Shown here one piece after another: positions 24,860-34,638 of a stretch of DNA of 64,000 bases. The DNA is from Gammaproteobacteria bacterium (GTDB lineage Bacteria > Pseudomonadota > Gammaproteobacteria > Enterobacterales > Alteromonadaceae). The translations under genes and the position numbers were made by a program. The notes beneath the pieces were generated by a model. The model worked only from the letters and a program-made list of their open reading frames with translations, ran no database searches and was not told the DNA's origin. Position 1 is the stretch's first letter, and each line of letters opens with the position of its first letter. The DNA lies in contig JAHKAA010000020.1 of NCBI GenBank assembly GCA_018825965.1, positions 62,001-126,000 on the forward strand. Reading direction: 5' to 3'.

Positions 24860-26346
24860 ATCACCTGATTATTCTGCCGATCATTTGGCCTTTGCTGGTG
24901 GCTTTGCTGACCTTGTTGCCTCCTTTTGACCGCAGCTTGTTATTGCGTCGTTATCTGAGTGTCGGTGGCTCTATTGTGTTGTTGTTAGTCAGTATTGTGC
25001 TGCTGATACAAAGCACCAACAACACGGCCCAACTCTATCAACTGGGGAACTGGGCTGCACCTTTTGGTATCAGTTTATTGTTAGATCAAGTCAGTAGCCT
25101 GATGTTGTGTCTGACTGCTGTACTGGCAGTTGCATCCAGTTTATATGCCAGCAGTGGTGAGGATGAAGGGGGATTTTTCTTTCATTCTTTGCTGCATTTC
25201 CAGCTGATGGGTATTAACGGCGCCTTTTTAACTGCTGATTTATTTAACCTTTTTGTTTTTTTTGAAGTGCTGCTGATTGCGTCCTACTCCTTGCTGATCC
25301 ATGGTGGCGGCAAAGCAAAAACCAAAGCTGCGGTGCATTACGTTGTTCTGAATCTGGTGGGATCGGCTTTATTTTTGTTTGCGCTGGCGTTGATTTATGG
25401 AGCTTCAGGCACACTGAATATGCTGGATTTAAGCGCTAAAGTCGTAACTTTGTCTGATACCCAACTGCAGTTATTGCAGGCCGCTGTGGCGCTGCTGTTA
25501 GTGGTGTTTGGCTTAAAAGCCGCGGTGATGCCACTGCATTTCTGGTTAGGCAGTGCTTACTCTTCAGTCACGCCAGCTGTGGCTGCATTGTTTACCGTTA
25601 TGACCAAGGTGGGTATTTATAGCCTGTTGCGGGTCTTTGCTATGGTGCTGCAGGACGCTGGTTTTGTCGCAAGTTGGGTCTTCCCTGTGCTCTGGTGGGC
25701 TGGTCTTCTGACTATTGTGATGGGCGTTTTGGGCGTTTTAGCCAGTGAAGATTTACGTAAGATGGCCAGTTATCTGGTGGTAGTGTCCGTTGGCTCTTTA
25801 GTCGCTATTTTGTCATTAGGTACACCAGAGTCTGTGCAGGCTCTGTTGTATTATCTGGTGCATTCAACTCTGGCTACAGCAGCTTTATTTTTACTGGCCG
25901 ATTTGATAGCTCATCAGCGTGGCAAAGCCGGAGACCGTCTAGTCAATGGCCGTAAAATAGCCCAGCCAGTCTTGCTTGGTTCAGCCTTTATTGTGGTTGC
26001 ACTGAGCATAGTGGGCATGCCGCCATTTTCTGGCTTTATTGGTAAGTTATTGCTGTTGCAGGCAGTGCCACAAGGCAATGCTATGTTGTGGTACTGGTCG
26101 GCTTTATTAGGCAGCAGTCTGTTATTGCTGATTGCATTAAGCAGAGCGGGCAGCATTTTATTCTGGCAGGTCGCCGGAACTGACACAGAAGCACGTTTGG
26201 CGGGTGGGCGTCGCGGCACTGCCCTGCTGCTCTTGGTATTGGCCAGCCCTTTGTTAAGTCTGTTTGCAGGGCCTTTAACCGACTGGTGTCAGGCTGCTGC
26301 GGCTCAGTTGCAGGCTATTGCTCATCTCACTCCGGGAGCTTTCTGA
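24856..26346 (+). CDS. mrpD: Mrp antiporter subunit D
   Basis: This 496-residue NuoM/NuoN-like proton-channel subunit has about 14 membrane helices. Family landmarks include FFEVLLIASYSLLIHGGG near 136-150 and KAAVMPLHFWLGSAYSSVTP near 223-242, with the conserved Lys in the membrane. It overlaps mrpC by 4 bases and mrpE by one base. It should form the second antiporter-like channel of the Mrp complex. Confidence 0.94.
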   Translation: MNHLIILPIIWPLLVALLTLLPPFDRSLLLRRYLSVGGSIVLLLVSIVLLIQSTNNTAQLYQLGNWAAPFGISLLLDQVSSLMLCLTAVLAVASSLYASSGEDEGGFFFHSLLHFQLMGINGAFLTADLFNLFVFFEVLLIASYSLLIHGGGKAKTKAAVHYVVLNLVGSALFLFALALIYGASGTLNMLDLSAKVVTLSDTQLQLLQAAVALLLVVFGLKAAVMPLHFWLGSAYSSVTPAVAALFTVMTKVGIYSLLRVFAMVLQDAGFVASWVFPVLWWAGLLTIVMGVLGVLASEDLRKMASYLVVVSVGSLVAILSLGTPESVQALLYYLVHSTLATAALFLLADLIAHQRGKAGDRLVNGRKIAQPVLLGSAFIVVALSIVGMPPFSGFIGKLLLLQAVPQGNAMLWYWSALLGSSLLLLIALSRAGSILFWQVAGTDTEARLAGGRRGTALLLLVLASPLLSLFAGPLTDWCQAAAAQLQAIAHLTPGAF

Positions 26347-26855
26347 TGAAATCGCTAAAGAAGTGGTGGCCAACCCCCATTCGTAGTCTGTTTTTATTTT
26401 TGGTCTGGCTTTTACTGAATAACAGCGTGGAGTTTTTCCATTTGTTTTTTGGTGTGGTATTGGCCTGGTTAATTCCACAGCTTATTCATAAGTTCCGTCT
26501 GGTTCAGCCAGGCATGAAGAGTCCTGGCACCGCTCTGCGTTATGGTCTGATGGTGTTATGGGATATTGTAGTGGCTAATATGCAGGTTGTGCGGTTGGTG
26601 GTGGGGCCGAATAAACGCTTGCGGCCAGCCTTTATTAAGGTGCCGCTGGACTTAAAAGACAATCTGTCTATTACGTTTTTGGCCAGTACTGTCTCTTTAA
26701 CGCCTGGTACTGTCAGTGCTGAGGTTTCACCTTTGAATGCTGGTGGTGATGAACCACGTTATTTACTGGTACATGTGCTGGATTTAGCCGATGAAGCTGA
26801 GTTAATTCAGCAGATCAAAGAGCGCTACGAAGCTCCATTAAAGGAGATATTTTAA
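26346..26855 (+). CDS. mrpE: Mrp antiporter subunit E
   Basis: The 169-residue membrane subunit has two N-terminal helices (about 15-45) and the conserved FLASTVSLTPGTVSAEV-type segment near 102-118. I placed the start at 26346 (MKSLKKWWPTP), because the ATG overlaps the mrpD stop as TGATG; the longer frame from 26286 lies inside mrpD and adds a non-conserved stretch. The next gene, mrpF, begins on the last base of its stop. Confidence 0.93.
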   Translation: MKSLKKWWPTPIRSLFLFLVWLLLNNSVEFFHLFFGVVLAWLIPQLIHKFRLVQPGMKSPGTALRYGLMVLWDIVVANMQVVRLVVGPNKRLRPAFIKVPLDLKDNLSITFLASTVSLTPGTVSAEVSPLNAGGDEPRYLLVHVLDLADEAELIQQIKERYEAPLKEIF

Positions 26856-27124
26856 TGCTTGATCTGATTTTGCAAGGCTGTTTTTGTGTGGTGGGACTCG
26901 CCTTATTAATGAACTTGTATGCTGCCATTCGTGGACCTTCGGTGATAGATCGCTTACTGGCTCTTGATACTATGTATATCAACAGCATAGCTTTGTTGTT
27001 GTTGTACGGTATTTATTTGCGGACCAGCTTAAATTTTGAGGTGGCTTTGCTGATTGCCATGCTGGGTTTTGTCAGTACTGTGGCTGTATGTAAGTTTTTG
27101 CTGCGTGGCGATATCATTGAGTGA
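26855..27124 (+). CDS. mrpF: Mrp antiporter subunit F
   Basis: This 89-residue membrane subunit with three hydrophobic helices has the family motif GPSVIDRLLALDTMYINSIALL at about 27-48. It overlaps mrpE by one base; AAAGGAGATA just inside mrpE gives the ribosome site. MrpF is needed for assembly and activity of the antiporter and has been linked to bile-salt efflux in Bacillus. Confidence 0.93.
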   Translation: MLDLILQGCFCVVGLALLMNLYAAIRGPSVIDRLLALDTMYINSIALLLLYGIYLRTSLNFEVALLIAMLGFVSTVAVCKFLLRGDIIE

Positions 27125-27160
27125 AACGCTGAATAAAACACTAAAACTAAGGAGCAAAAT

Positions 27161-27493
27161 ATGAGTTGGCTTGAATGGCTGGTGGCTCTGTTGGCTGTGG
27201 CTGGGTCGTTATTTGTGTTATTAGGCTCTGTTGCTCTGGTGAAGCTACCGGATTTTTATACCCGTTTGCATGGCCCAACCAAAGCCACAACCCTGGGCTT
27301 AGGGGCTTTGGTACTGGCTTCTATGGTCTATTTTAACTTCGTCAAAGGGGAGTTAAATGTACAGCAGTTGCTGATTGCGTTGTTTTTATTTATTACAGCA
27401 CCTATTACCGCTCATATGCTGGTGAAGGCGGCGCTGCATTTAAAACTGAAGACCTCTGCACAGACCTCAGGAAAACAAAACGCCGATCTCTGA
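27161..27493 (+). CDS. mrpG: Mrp antiporter subunit G
   Basis: This 110-residue membrane subunit with three helices has the conserved motif LPDFYTRLHGPTKATTLG at about 30-47. AAGGAGCAAAAT precedes the ATG. It is the last gene of the operon and ends 20 bases from the convergent ptsO. No strong terminator is visible in that gap, so transcripts may run into the opposite gene. Confidence 0.93.
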   Translation: MSWLEWLVALLAVAGSLFVLLGSVALVKLPDFYTRLHGPTKATTLGLGALVLASMVYFNFVKGELNVQQLLIALFLFITAPITAHMLVKAALHLKLKTSAQTSGKQNADL

Positions 27494-27513
27494 GTTATGT
27501 AGTGGCTCTGGTG

Positions 27514-27792
27514 TTAGTTTTCTTCGTCGAAGCCATTTTCGATTAAAGCCACTACAGCGGTTAAGGCGTGTTGAGCCTCTGCACCTTGAGTGCAGACTTC
27601 CAGAGTTTTACCTTTGCTGCTCGCCAGCATCAATAACGCAAGTACACTGCTGGCATCTGCGGTCTGGCCTTCCTGTTGTAACTCTATTTTGGCATCAAAC
27701 TGACGGCATAATTGCACCAGCTTAGTGGCAGCCCTGGCATGTAAACCCAGCTGATTGACTATAGTGACTGTTTGTTGAAATTTATCGGCCAT
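27514..27792 (-). CDS. ptsO: NPr, phosphocarrier of the nitrogen PTS
   Basis: This 92-residue HPr-like protein carries the phosphohistidine His18 in QLGLHARAATKL. It lies in the classic rpoN-hpf-ptsN-rapZ-ptsO block and overlaps rapZ by 11 bases. NPr passes phosphate from EI-Ntr (PtsP) to PtsN, linking nitrogen and potassium status to regulation. The Ser region ASSVLALLMLASSKG, conserved in HPr relatives, is present. Confidence 0.95.
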   Translation of the reverse strand: MADKFQQTVTIVNQLGLHARAATKLVQLCRQFDAKIELQQEGQTADASSVLALLMLASSKGKTLEVCTQGAEAQHALTAVVALIENGFDEEN

Positions 27793-28639
27793 GATGTCTT
27801 ACCAGTTCGCGATGACGGATTTGTACATCTTCGCGCTGTAAACGGTAACTTTCTGCCAGAGATTCAGCGATGTACACAGAGCGGTGCTGACCACCGGTAC
27901 ATCCGATAGCTATGGTCAGGTAGCTGCGGTTATTGCGCTCTAAGTGGGGCAGCCAGGTGCCAATAAACTGATTAATTTGCCAGATATACTGAGCCACTAC
28001 GGCCTGTGAAGACAGATAGTCCTGCACAGGCTGATCCAGACCGGTCAGAATTTTCAGCTCTGGTTCCCAGTGCGGGTTTGGCAAAAAGCGCGCATCAAAT
28101 ACATAGTCGGCGTCTTTAGGAATACCGTATTTAAAACCAAAGGATTCAAACAAAATAACCAGCCGGCCGGTTTTTTGCCCAAGGATCCGCTCCCTAAGCT
28201 GTTCTGCCAGCTGATGTACGTTCAGCTCTGTGGTATCCAGATATAAATCGGCACGGCTTGAGATAGGGTCCAGCAGCTGCTGTTCGCGTTGTATCGCTTC
28301 ATCCAGTGACATGGCTTGATGCGACAATGGATGCAAGCGGCGGGTTTCGCTGAAGCGTTTAATTAAACTGGTATGGTCGGCGTCGAGGTAAAGAATGGTC
28401 AGGTCAACTTTGTGCGGCAGATAAGACAGGATATCTGTGAGTTCTTCGGGGTCCTGTGGTAAATTCCGCACATCTATACTAACCGCGACCCGCTCATATT
28501 GCCCCATAACGGCATTAGCCAAAGTGGGCAATAAATTCACCGGGATGTTATCGACACAATAATAACCCAGGTCTTCCATTACGCGCAGGGCAACAGATTT
28601 GCCCGAACCCGATCGACCGCTGACGACCAGTAACTTCAT
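27782..28639 (-). CDS. rapZ: RNase adapter protein RapZ
   Basis: The 285-residue protein has a Walker A motif GRSGSGKS at 8-15 and a C-terminal RNA-binding domain with the conserved GCTGGQHRSVYIAE near 248-261. In E. coli it directs RNase E to the sRNA GlmZ and so controls glucosamine-6-phosphate synthase; here that function is inferred. It overlaps ptsN by 4 bases and ptsO by 11, consistent with tight operon coupling. Confidence 0.95.
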   Translation of the reverse strand: MKLLVVSGRSGSGKSVALRVMEDLGYYCVDNIPVNLLPTLANAVMGQYERVAVSIDVRNLPQDPEELTDILSYLPHKVDLTILYLDADHTSLIKRFSETRRLHPLSHQAMSLDEAIQREQQLLDPISSRADLYLDTTELNVHQLAEQLRERILGQKTGRLVILFESFGFKYGIPKDADYVFDARFLPNPHWEPELKILTGLDQPVQDYLSSQAVVAQYIWQINQFIGTWLPHLERNNRSYLTIAIGCTGGQHRSVYIAESLAESYRLQREDVQIRHRELVRHHGR

Positions 28640-29106
28640 TTTGCTATCACCTGTTCAGAGCCAGCCATCAGCAACTGATACAAGTCGTGGCTGTTTGCAC
28701 TATGACGGATTTTTTTGGTGAAGTCTTTTTGGCTAAGCATCCGGGCTATACCTGATAAAGTGGATAAATGGGTTTGACACTGGTTTTCAGGGATCAGGAT
28801 GGCACAAAAAATATCCACGGCCTGGTTATCAATAGCATCAAACTGTATTGGGTCTTTGCTGACAACAAAAACCAGCATAGGTGTGGTGACATCTTTTAAT
28901 TTGCCATGGGGAATAGCAATACCACCACCAATACCTGTAGAGCCAAGTTTTTCACGGCTCATCAGAGCTTCGAGTATATTGTACTCAGGAATTTCCGGTA
29001 AACGCTGATGTGCCAGTTCAGCTATGTATTCCAGAATGCGTTTTTTACTATTAAAAAGGACCGCACTCTTGGTGCAGTCCTCCGATAACATTGAGCTCAG
29101 GTTCAT
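28636..29106 (-). CDS. ptsN: EIIA-Ntr of the nitrogen PTS
   Basis: The 156-residue protein has the phosphorylated His67 in GGIAIPHGKL and the usual fold, with LVFVVSKDPIQFDAIDNQAVDIF after it. Unphosphorylated PtsN regulates K+ transport and sensor kinases in E. coli and also affects sigma-54 functions. It lies 10 bases after hpf in the same direction. RapZ follows with a 4-base overlap. Confidence 0.95.
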   Translation of the reverse strand: MNLSSMLSEDCTKSAVLFNSKKRILEYIAELAHQRLPEIPEYNILEALMSREKLGSTGIGGGIAIPHGKLKDVTTPMLVFVVSKDPIQFDAIDNQAVDIFCAILIPENQCQTHLSTLSGIARMLSQKDFTKKIRHSANSHDLYQLLMAGSEQVIAK

Positions 29107-29116
29107 AGTTTCAGAA

Positions 29117-29404
29117 TCAATGACGAGAAATTTTCTCTTTATGTTTAATAACTTGGCGATCCAGTTTATCGATCAACTGGTCTATCGCAGCGTACATATT
29201 TTCGTCTTCCGATACAGCGAATACTTCACCTCCGTTGAGGTGCATCTTAGCCTCTGCAATCTGTTTTAATTTTTCCACGTTCAGCACTACATGTACATTA
29301 TTAATATGATCAAAATGACGTTCAAGTTTGGAAAATTTGCTATCGACGTACTCTTTCAGTGCTTCAGTGATTTCTACATGACGACCAGTTAAGTTGATTT
29401 GCAT
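29117..29404 (-). CDS. hpf: Ribosome hibernation promoting factor
   Basis: The 95-residue short-form HPF starts at MQINLTGRHVEITEALKEYV. The ATG at 29404 has an AAGGAAGAG ribosome site; a longer in-frame reading would overlap rpoN and is not needed. Conserved features include NVHVVLNVEKLKQIAEAKMHL. The protein binds the decoding region of idle ribosomes and helps form 100S dimers. The position directly behind rpoN is the classic one. Confidence 0.95.
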   Translation of the reverse strand: MQINLTGRHVEITEALKEYVDSKFSKLERHFDHINNVHVVLNVEKLKQIAEAKMHLNGGEVFAVSEDENMYAAIDQLIDKLDRQVIKHKEKISRH

Positions 29405-29429
29405 AGACTCTTCCTTCTTTATAGAGCTG

Positions 29430-30923
29430 TTAAAGCAAGCTCTTGCGCTGATTAGACGGCGGAATAAACAAGGCTTCACGGTACTTGGCAATGGTTCGCC
29501 GTGCGACATTAATTCCTTGTTCTGACAGTATTTCTGCCATCCTGCTATCACTTAAAGGTTTGGCAGGATTTTCCGCCGCCACCAATTTTTTTATAAAGGC
29601 GCGGATTGCGGTGGATGAACATTCACCGCCACTCTCTGTACTTACATGACTGGAGAAAAAGAACTTAAGTTCAAATATTCCTCTGGGAGTGTGCATATAT
29701 TTTTGTGTAGTCACACGGGAAATGGTTGATTCATGCATTCCCACCATTTCAGCTACATCGTTTAATACCATGGGTTTCATGGCTTCTTCGCCGTGCTCAA
29801 AAAACGCCTGCTGCTGCTGCACTATGCAGTTGGCGACTTTAAGTAAAGTTTCGTTGCGGCTTTCCAGACTTTTTAAAAACCATTTGGCTTCCTGCAAATG
29901 GGAACGGATAAACTGACCATCGGAGGCGTTACGGGCGTTACGTGACATGGCAGCATATTGCTCGTTAATTCTGATCTTTGGCATCGCATCAGGATTTAAC
30001 TCAACCATCCAGCGTCCTTTAATTTTCGCGACCGATACATCAGGGATCACATACGACTGTTCTTGTCGAATCACATCTGCCCCGGGTCGTGGGTTCAGGC
30101 TGTGGATCAGGCGCATCACTTCTTTTAAGTCGTCTTCTTTGAGTTTAGTCACACGCATCAGAGAACGGAAATCTCTGTTGGCTAAAAAGTCAGTATATTC
30201 TTTAATAATATGCCGTGTTTCTGCCAGATAAGGTGTTTTTGGGTCAAACTGGCGCAGTTGTACCAATAAGCACTCTTGAATAGTGCGGGCACCTACACCT
30301 ATAGGGTCAAATAACTGGATACGTTTAATCACAGCTTCGACTTCGTCCGCTTCGACATCTGGCATGCCCAAAGACTCAAGAATTTCGTCTGTGTCTATGG
30401 TTAATAAGCCGTTTTCGTCTATGGCTTCGATGATGATTTCGGCAATGGTGCGGTCTGTGTCTGAAAAAGGTGTCAGCTGCATTTGCCAGCGTAAATAGTC
30501 CTGCAGTGTTTCGCTGGTTTCACCCTGAAATACAGTATCTTCATCGCCATTGTAATTATTGGCACCTGCCACAGGGGCTGCACTGACTAAATCATCCCAA
30601 TGGCTGTCCAGCGGCAGATCTTCTTTGATGTTTTGCTCGGACATCGCTTCGCTGCTGTCCTTTACCTCAGGCTCATACTGTTCATCATGGCTGCTGTCAT
30701 AGTCTGGAGCGTCAAACTCAGCGCCGTGATTTAAATCTTTGGAGGAGGGTTCCTGAAATACAGCATAGTCATCTTCAGCTTCAAGCAATGGATTGGCATC
30801 CAGAGCTTCCTGAATTTCCTGTTGCAGTTCAATAGTGGACAATTGCAGCAGTTTAATTGCTTGCTGCAATTGAGGAGTCATTGTGAGCTGCTGACCAAGA
30901 CGAAGTTGCAGAGACGGTTTCAT
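29430..30923 (-). CDS. rpoN: RNA polymerase sigma-54 factor
   Basis: The 497-residue sigma-54 has an N-terminal glutamine-rich activator-binding region I ([20 protein letters not shown]), an acidic region II (about 50-110), the core-binding domain and the C-terminal RpoN box [10 protein letters not shown] (474-483), which recognises the -24 element. The first ATG, at 30923, matches the family start; the frame opens earlier only at a TTG. It heads the Ntr-PTS block, 46 bases downstream of lptB. Confidence 0.96.
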   Translation of the reverse strand: MKPSLQLRLGQQLTMTPQLQQAIKLLQLSTIELQQEIQEALDANPLLEAEDDYAVFQEPSSKDLNHGAEFDAPDYDSSHDEQYEPEVKDSSEAMSEQNIKEDLPLDSHWDDLVSAAPVAGANNYNGDEDTVFQGETSETLQDYLRWQMQLTPFSDTDRTIAEIIIEAIDENGLLTIDTDEILESLGMPDVEADEVEAVIKRIQLFDPIGVGARTIQECLLVQLRQFDPKTPYLAETRHIIKEYTDFLANRDFRSLMRVTKLKEDDLKEVMRLIHSLNPRPGADVIRQEQSYVIPDVSVAKIKGRWMVELNPDAMPKIRINEQYAAMSRNARNASDGQFIRSHLQEAKWFLKSLESRNETLLKVANCIVQQQQAFFEHGEEAMKPMVLNDVAEMVGMHESTISRVTTQKYMHTPRGIFELKFFFSSHVSTESGGECSSTAIRAFIKKLVAAENPAKPLSDSRMAEILSEQGINVARRTIAKYREALFIPPSNQRKSLL

Positions 30924-30970
30924 GTACTTCTTATTTTCTCCAAACAACCTTATTCGGATGTTGTTTTAAA

Positions 30971-31693
30971 CTATAACCTGAATTGCTCACCAAGGTAGAC
31001 ATCGCGGACTTGTTGGTTTGCTAAAACCTCAGCCGGTGTACCTGCAGCAATCAGTTCTCCATGACTTACAATATAGGCAATTTCACAGACATCAAGCGTT
31101 TCACGTACATTGTGGTCTGTGATCAACACGCCTATGCCTCGTTGGCACAGATGCTGAATAATTTTTTTAATATCTAACACTGAAATCGGATCAACGCCAG
31201 CAAAAGGTTCATCTAACAGGATAAATGCCGGATCTGCAGCCAATGCCCTGGCTATTTCCACTCTTCGACGTTCACCACCGGACAAACTCATGCCAAGGCT
31301 GTTACGGATATGACCTATATGGAACTCGTCCAGCAGGGCGTCGGCTTTTTCTTCGCGCTGCTCTTCGGTTAAGTCTTTGCGGTGCTGCAAAATGGCCAGT
31401 AAATTGTCGTAGACCGTCAGTTTACGGAAGATTGAGCTTTCCTGCGGCAGGTAGCCAATACCTGCGCGGGCACGGGCATGAATAGGATCAAAGGTGATCT
31501 CTTTGTCATCCAGCGTGATTTTGCCTTTGTCTGATGGGACCAGACCAACAATCATATAAAAGGTGGTGGTTTTGCCTGCACCATTTGGACCTAACAAGCC
31601 AACAATCTGACCCGCATTCACTTCCAGACTGACGTCTTTGACCACCTGACGGCCTTTATAACTTTTGGCCAGATGGGACGCGACTAACTTCAT
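30971..31693 (-). CDS. lptB: LPS export ABC ATPase LptB
   Basis: This 240-residue cytoplasmic ATPase drives LPS extraction from the inner membrane with LptFG. Walker A GPNGAGKT (35-42), signature LSGGE (136-140), Walker B ILLDEP (157-162) and the switch histidine in [10 protein letters not shown] are present. It overlaps lptA by one base. The order kdsD-kdsC-lptC-lptA-lptB-rpoN is the conserved gammaproteobacterial arrangement. Confidence 0.96.
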   Translation of the reverse strand: MKLVASHLAKSYKGRQVVKDVSLEVNAGQIVGLLGPNGAGKTTTFYMIVGLVPSDKGKITLDDKEITFDPIHARARAGIGYLPQESSIFRKLTVYDNLLAILQHRKDLTEEQREEKADALLDEFHIGHIRNSLGMSLSGGERRRVEIARALAADPAFILLDEPFAGVDPISVLDIKKIIQHLCQRGIGVLITDHNVRETLDVCEIAYIVSHGELIAAGTPAEVLANQQVRDVYLGEQFRL

Positions 31694-32187
31694 TATTCTT
31701 TTCCTTCCGGGCTGAACACAGTGGTCACTCTTTCGGTTTTTTTACCGTCAGATTCAGCTTCCAGCTCTTGTTTTTCAAGGTTGTATTTGATGATCGCGCC
31801 TTGCACCATGCTGCCATTCTGACTCAGTTCAGCATTGCCTGTCAGTACCAGCGTGCCGTTGGCCACATCGTAGCGAATTTCATTAGCTTTGGCTTTAATC
31901 GGCTTTTCACCATCCAGTAACTGTGAGTAAGTCGCAGGCTGGCCTGAAGCGATAAATACTTCTTTGCCTTTACCGGCACTGGCAATAACTTCGAGTTTGT
32001 CTGCTTCAATTAATAAACTGCCTTGCTCGACTTTGACGTTATCAACAAAGGTCATGACTTTGTCTTTAATAGAACCAAACTGACGGTCGGAGCCTACCTG
32101 AATCTCTTTTTTGAAGTCATCAGGACCTGCCAGACAAAGGCCACTGAAGGCGAAACACAGGCTGAGTAAAATAATGTTACTTTTCAT
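31693..32187 (-). CDS. lptA: Periplasmic LPS bridge protein LptA
   Basis: The 164-residue protein has a signal peptide ([20 protein letters not shown], cleaved near 20) and an OstA/LptA beta-jellyroll. LptA units form the periplasmic bridge that carries LPS from LptC to LptD. Features include [26 protein letters not shown] and [15 protein letters not shown]. It overlaps lptC by 11 bases and lptB by one base. Confidence 0.94.
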   Translation of the reverse strand: MKSNIILLSLCFAFSGLCLAGPDDFKKEIQVGSDRQFGSIKDKVMTFVDNVKVEQGSLLIEADKLEVIASAGKGKEVFIASGQPATYSQLLDGEKPIKAKANEIRYDVANGTLVLTGNAELSQNGSMVQGAIIKYNLEKQELEAESDGKKTERVTTVFSPEGKE

Positions 32188-32731
32188 TGTAATAAACCGT
32201 TTTTGTGTGCTGTTTCAGCTCAATATTCTGTTCATTCAAATCAGCCAGCATACCTTTACCTGTGATTTGAAAGCCCAGTCCAAAAATTCGTACCTGCTCA
32301 TTCGATTGCAGGCTGTTGGTGTTAAACAGAAGCTCAACTGCATTGGTTTCTATTCGGGTAAAAAGTGGGTCTGCCGACATATTACGCAGCTCCACTCTGT
32401 GTTCAAGAATGAGTTTGTCATCAGGATAAAGCACGGCCTGCTCGCTTGTCACTTGCCATAATGGCACTTTTTCCTGATAAATAGTGTAGATAGGGAAATC
32501 AAACTGTAAAAAGCCAAAACGTTCGAAGTGCTCCATACGCTGAGCCCGGATCAGATCCGACAAATGGCCTTCTTTATCATAAATCATCCGGGTCAGGTCG
32601 ACAGCCACATAGTCGGGCTGATGGTCCTGATTGCCCGGAGTGCTGCTTTGCTCCTGGTCCAGTAATTGCCAGCTGTAAAAACCAGCGGCAGCGGCCACAA
32701 TAAGCACTAACCACAAAAATTGACGGATCAT
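32177..32731 (-). CDS. lptC: LPS export protein LptC
   Basis: This 184-residue protein is anchored by one N-terminal membrane helix (about 4-22) with a periplasmic jellyroll that receives LPS from LptB2FG and hands it to LptA. The segment LTRMIYDKEGHLSDLIRAQRMEHFE and the C-terminal ITGKGMLADLNEQNIEL fit the family. It overlaps kdsC by 4 bases and lptA by 11 bases. Confidence 0.92.
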   Translation of the reverse strand: MIRQFLWLVLIVAAAAGFYSWQLLDQEQSSTPGNQDHQPDYVAVDLTRMIYDKEGHLSDLIRAQRMEHFERFGFLQFDFPIYTIYQEKVPLWQVTSEQAVLYPDDKLILEHRVELRNMSADPLFTRIETNAVELLFNTNSLQSNEQVRIFGLGFQITGKGMLADLNEQNIELKQHTKTVYYNEK

Positions 32732-33285
32732 GTACTGCTTCCTGAAAATTCAGCAAATTTGCCCTGACTGGTCAATAGCAAATCACAGAGTTCACGCACA
32801 GCACCAAAACCTCCAGGTAAGCTGCAGCGGTAGTCTGCATGCAAAGCAAGGTAAGGGTGAGCATCCTGCACCGCAACACTTAAACCACAATGTTGCATCA
32901 CGGCCCAATCGGCTAAATCATCGCCGATAAAGGCAATTTGTGAGGCTTCGAGTGCCAGCTTGTGTTGGAGTTCAGCAAAAGCAGCGACTTTATTTTCCTG
33001 CCCCTGATAAATGTAAGGCACAGTGAGTGACGTCATACGCTGCTGCACTATCTCTGAACGACGGCCAGTAATCACTGCGACTTCGATACCAGCATGACGC
33101 ACCGCTTTAATGCCGTAACCATCCCGGGTATGGAAGGCTTTTAATTCTTCGCCCTGATTGCCTAGATAAATACGGCCATCAGAAAAGACTCCATCCACAT
33201 CACAAATCAGCAGGCGGATTTGCTGAGCCTTTTGCTCCAGTTCAGGGCTGATGGCCTGATACATTTGGCTAAATAAAGTGGACAT
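32728..33285 (-). CDS. kdsC: Kdo-8-phosphate phosphatase
   Basis: This 185-residue HAD-family phosphatase forms Kdo for the LPS inner core. The nucleophile motif is DVDGVFSDG (about 29-37, first Asp catalytic), with ITGRRS as motif II and FIGDDLADWAVM as the motif IV metal site. It overlaps kdsD by one base and lptC by 4 bases. Confidence 0.95.
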   Translation of the reverse strand: MSTLFSQMYQAISPELEQKAQQIRLLICDVDGVFSDGRIYLGNQGEELKAFHTRDGYGIKAVRHAGIEVAVITGRRSEIVQQRMTSLTVPYIYQGQENKVAAFAELQHKLALEASQIAFIGDDLADWAVMQHCGLSVAVQDAHPYLALHADYRCSLPGGFGAVRELCDLLLTSQGKFAEFSGSST

Positions 33286-34253
33286 CAGAGCACTCCGGCT
33301 TTCAGCAAGTCGTGCATATTTAACGCGCCTACAGGTTCATGTTGTTCGTTCACCACAATAAGACCATTAATTTTCCGTTGTTCCATGATTTTCAGCGCTT
33401 CTGCTGCCAGCATAGCAGGTTTGGCCGTGATACAGTTTTTGGTCATCAGGCTGGCAATGCTGGCTTGGTGTAAATCAACCTGCTGATCCAGCACACGGCG
33501 TAAATCGCCATCGGTAAATAAACCTGCCAGCTTACCTGAATCATCCACCACAGACGTCATGCCCAAACCTTTACGGGATATCTCCAATAAAGCTTCTTTC
33601 AGACTGACCTGCTGATGCACCACTGGCAAGGCATCACCAAAATGCATCACATCTTCTAAGCGTAACAATAAACGACGACCCAGGCTGCCACCCGGATGGG
33701 ACAAGGCAAAATCATCCGCAGAAAAACCACGTACATCCAGAAGGGCAACTGCTATGGCATCACCCATCGCCAGGGTCGCTGTGGTGCTGGCTGTTGGAGC
33801 CAGGCCTAAGGGGCAGGCTTCCTGCTCAACCCGCACACATAAATGCACATCGGATAAAGCAGCTAAAGTAGATTCAGGGCGGCCTGTCATAGCCACCATT
33901 TTAATGCCACGGCGTTTTAATACCGGCACTATCGCCAGTACTTCAGCAGTTTCACCCGAGTTGGAAATGGCCAGCACTACATCTTCTGTGGTGATCATAC
34001 CTAAATCGCCATGACTGGCTTCGGCCGGATGAACAAAAAAAGAGGGGGTGCCGGTAGAGGCTAAAGTGGCGGCAATTTTATTGGCGATATGGCCGGATTT
34101 ACCCATACCAATCACTATGACCCGGCCTTTGCAGTCAAACATCATCTGACAGGCCAGATTAAAACTTTCGTCTATATAGGTGGCCAGCTGGGTTACAGCT
34201 GCAGCTTCAATCTGCAGCACCTGCAGGGCCTGAGGGCGAAAGTCCAGAGTCAT
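33285..34253 (-). CDS. kdsD: Arabinose-5-phosphate isomerase
   Basis: KdsD converts ribulose-5-phosphate to arabinose-5-phosphate, the first step towards Kdo. The 322 residues contain an N-terminal SIS sugar isomerase domain (GMGKSGHIANKIAATLASTG, about 49-68) and two C-terminal CBS domains (about 205-320). It is the first gene of the kdsD-kdsC-lptCAB run. A 385-base gap separates it from the divergent mla operon. Confidence 0.95.
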   Translation of the reverse strand: MTLDFRPQALQVLQIEAAAVTQLATYIDESFNLACQMMFDCKGRVIVIGMGKSGHIANKIAATLASTGTPSFFVHPAEASHGDLGMITTEDVVLAISNSGETAEVLAIVPVLKRRGIKMVAMTGRPESTLAALSDVHLCVRVEQEACPLGLAPTASTTATLAMGDAIAVALLDVRGFSADDFALSHPGGSLGRRLLLRLEDVMHFGDALPVVHQQVSLKEALLEISRKGLGMTSVVDDSGKLAGLFTDGDLRRVLDQQVDLHQASIASLMTKNCITAKPAMLAAEALKIMEQRKINGLIVVNEQHEPVGALNMHDLLKAGVL

Positions 34254-34638
34254 GCAAAAATCCCCTTCAATTTGTTATTGCCCGCTTTTTTGGATCTGCA
34301 GTTCTTTGGAAAGGATCCAGTAAGAGAATCAGTCAGATCATAGAGATAGCTCGCATATTAAGCTGCGATTCATTTTCAGCGCGGCACACTTTGCGGCCAT
34401 GTAAAGGCTGATATTTTCGTGGTTATTGGGCTTAAATGCAAAAGATTACGTAAAACAAATTGATTATTCTGTTTTTGCAATCAGTTGTTACTATTTTTTA
34501 TAAGGTTGTCGTTGCGAAAAACCTATACAATAGCAGGCCTTTACTAGTCCGCTTGGCTTGAAGTCGCTGTTGTGCATAGGTATATTGCGCGCCTTTAATT
34601 TTAGCGATAAACGCTATTGTTTTTAAATGAGGATCAAC
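34254..34638. other. Divergent intergenic region between kdsD and mlaF
   Basis: The 385 bases should hold promoters for both the kdsD and mla operons. I see TATACAAT near 34524-34531 and GTATAT near 34580 as possible -10 elements for mla, but no good -35 for either. A weak stem TAGCG/CGCTA (34602-34616) followed by TTGTTTTT lies just before the mlaF ribosome site. No gene is seen. Confidence 0.4.
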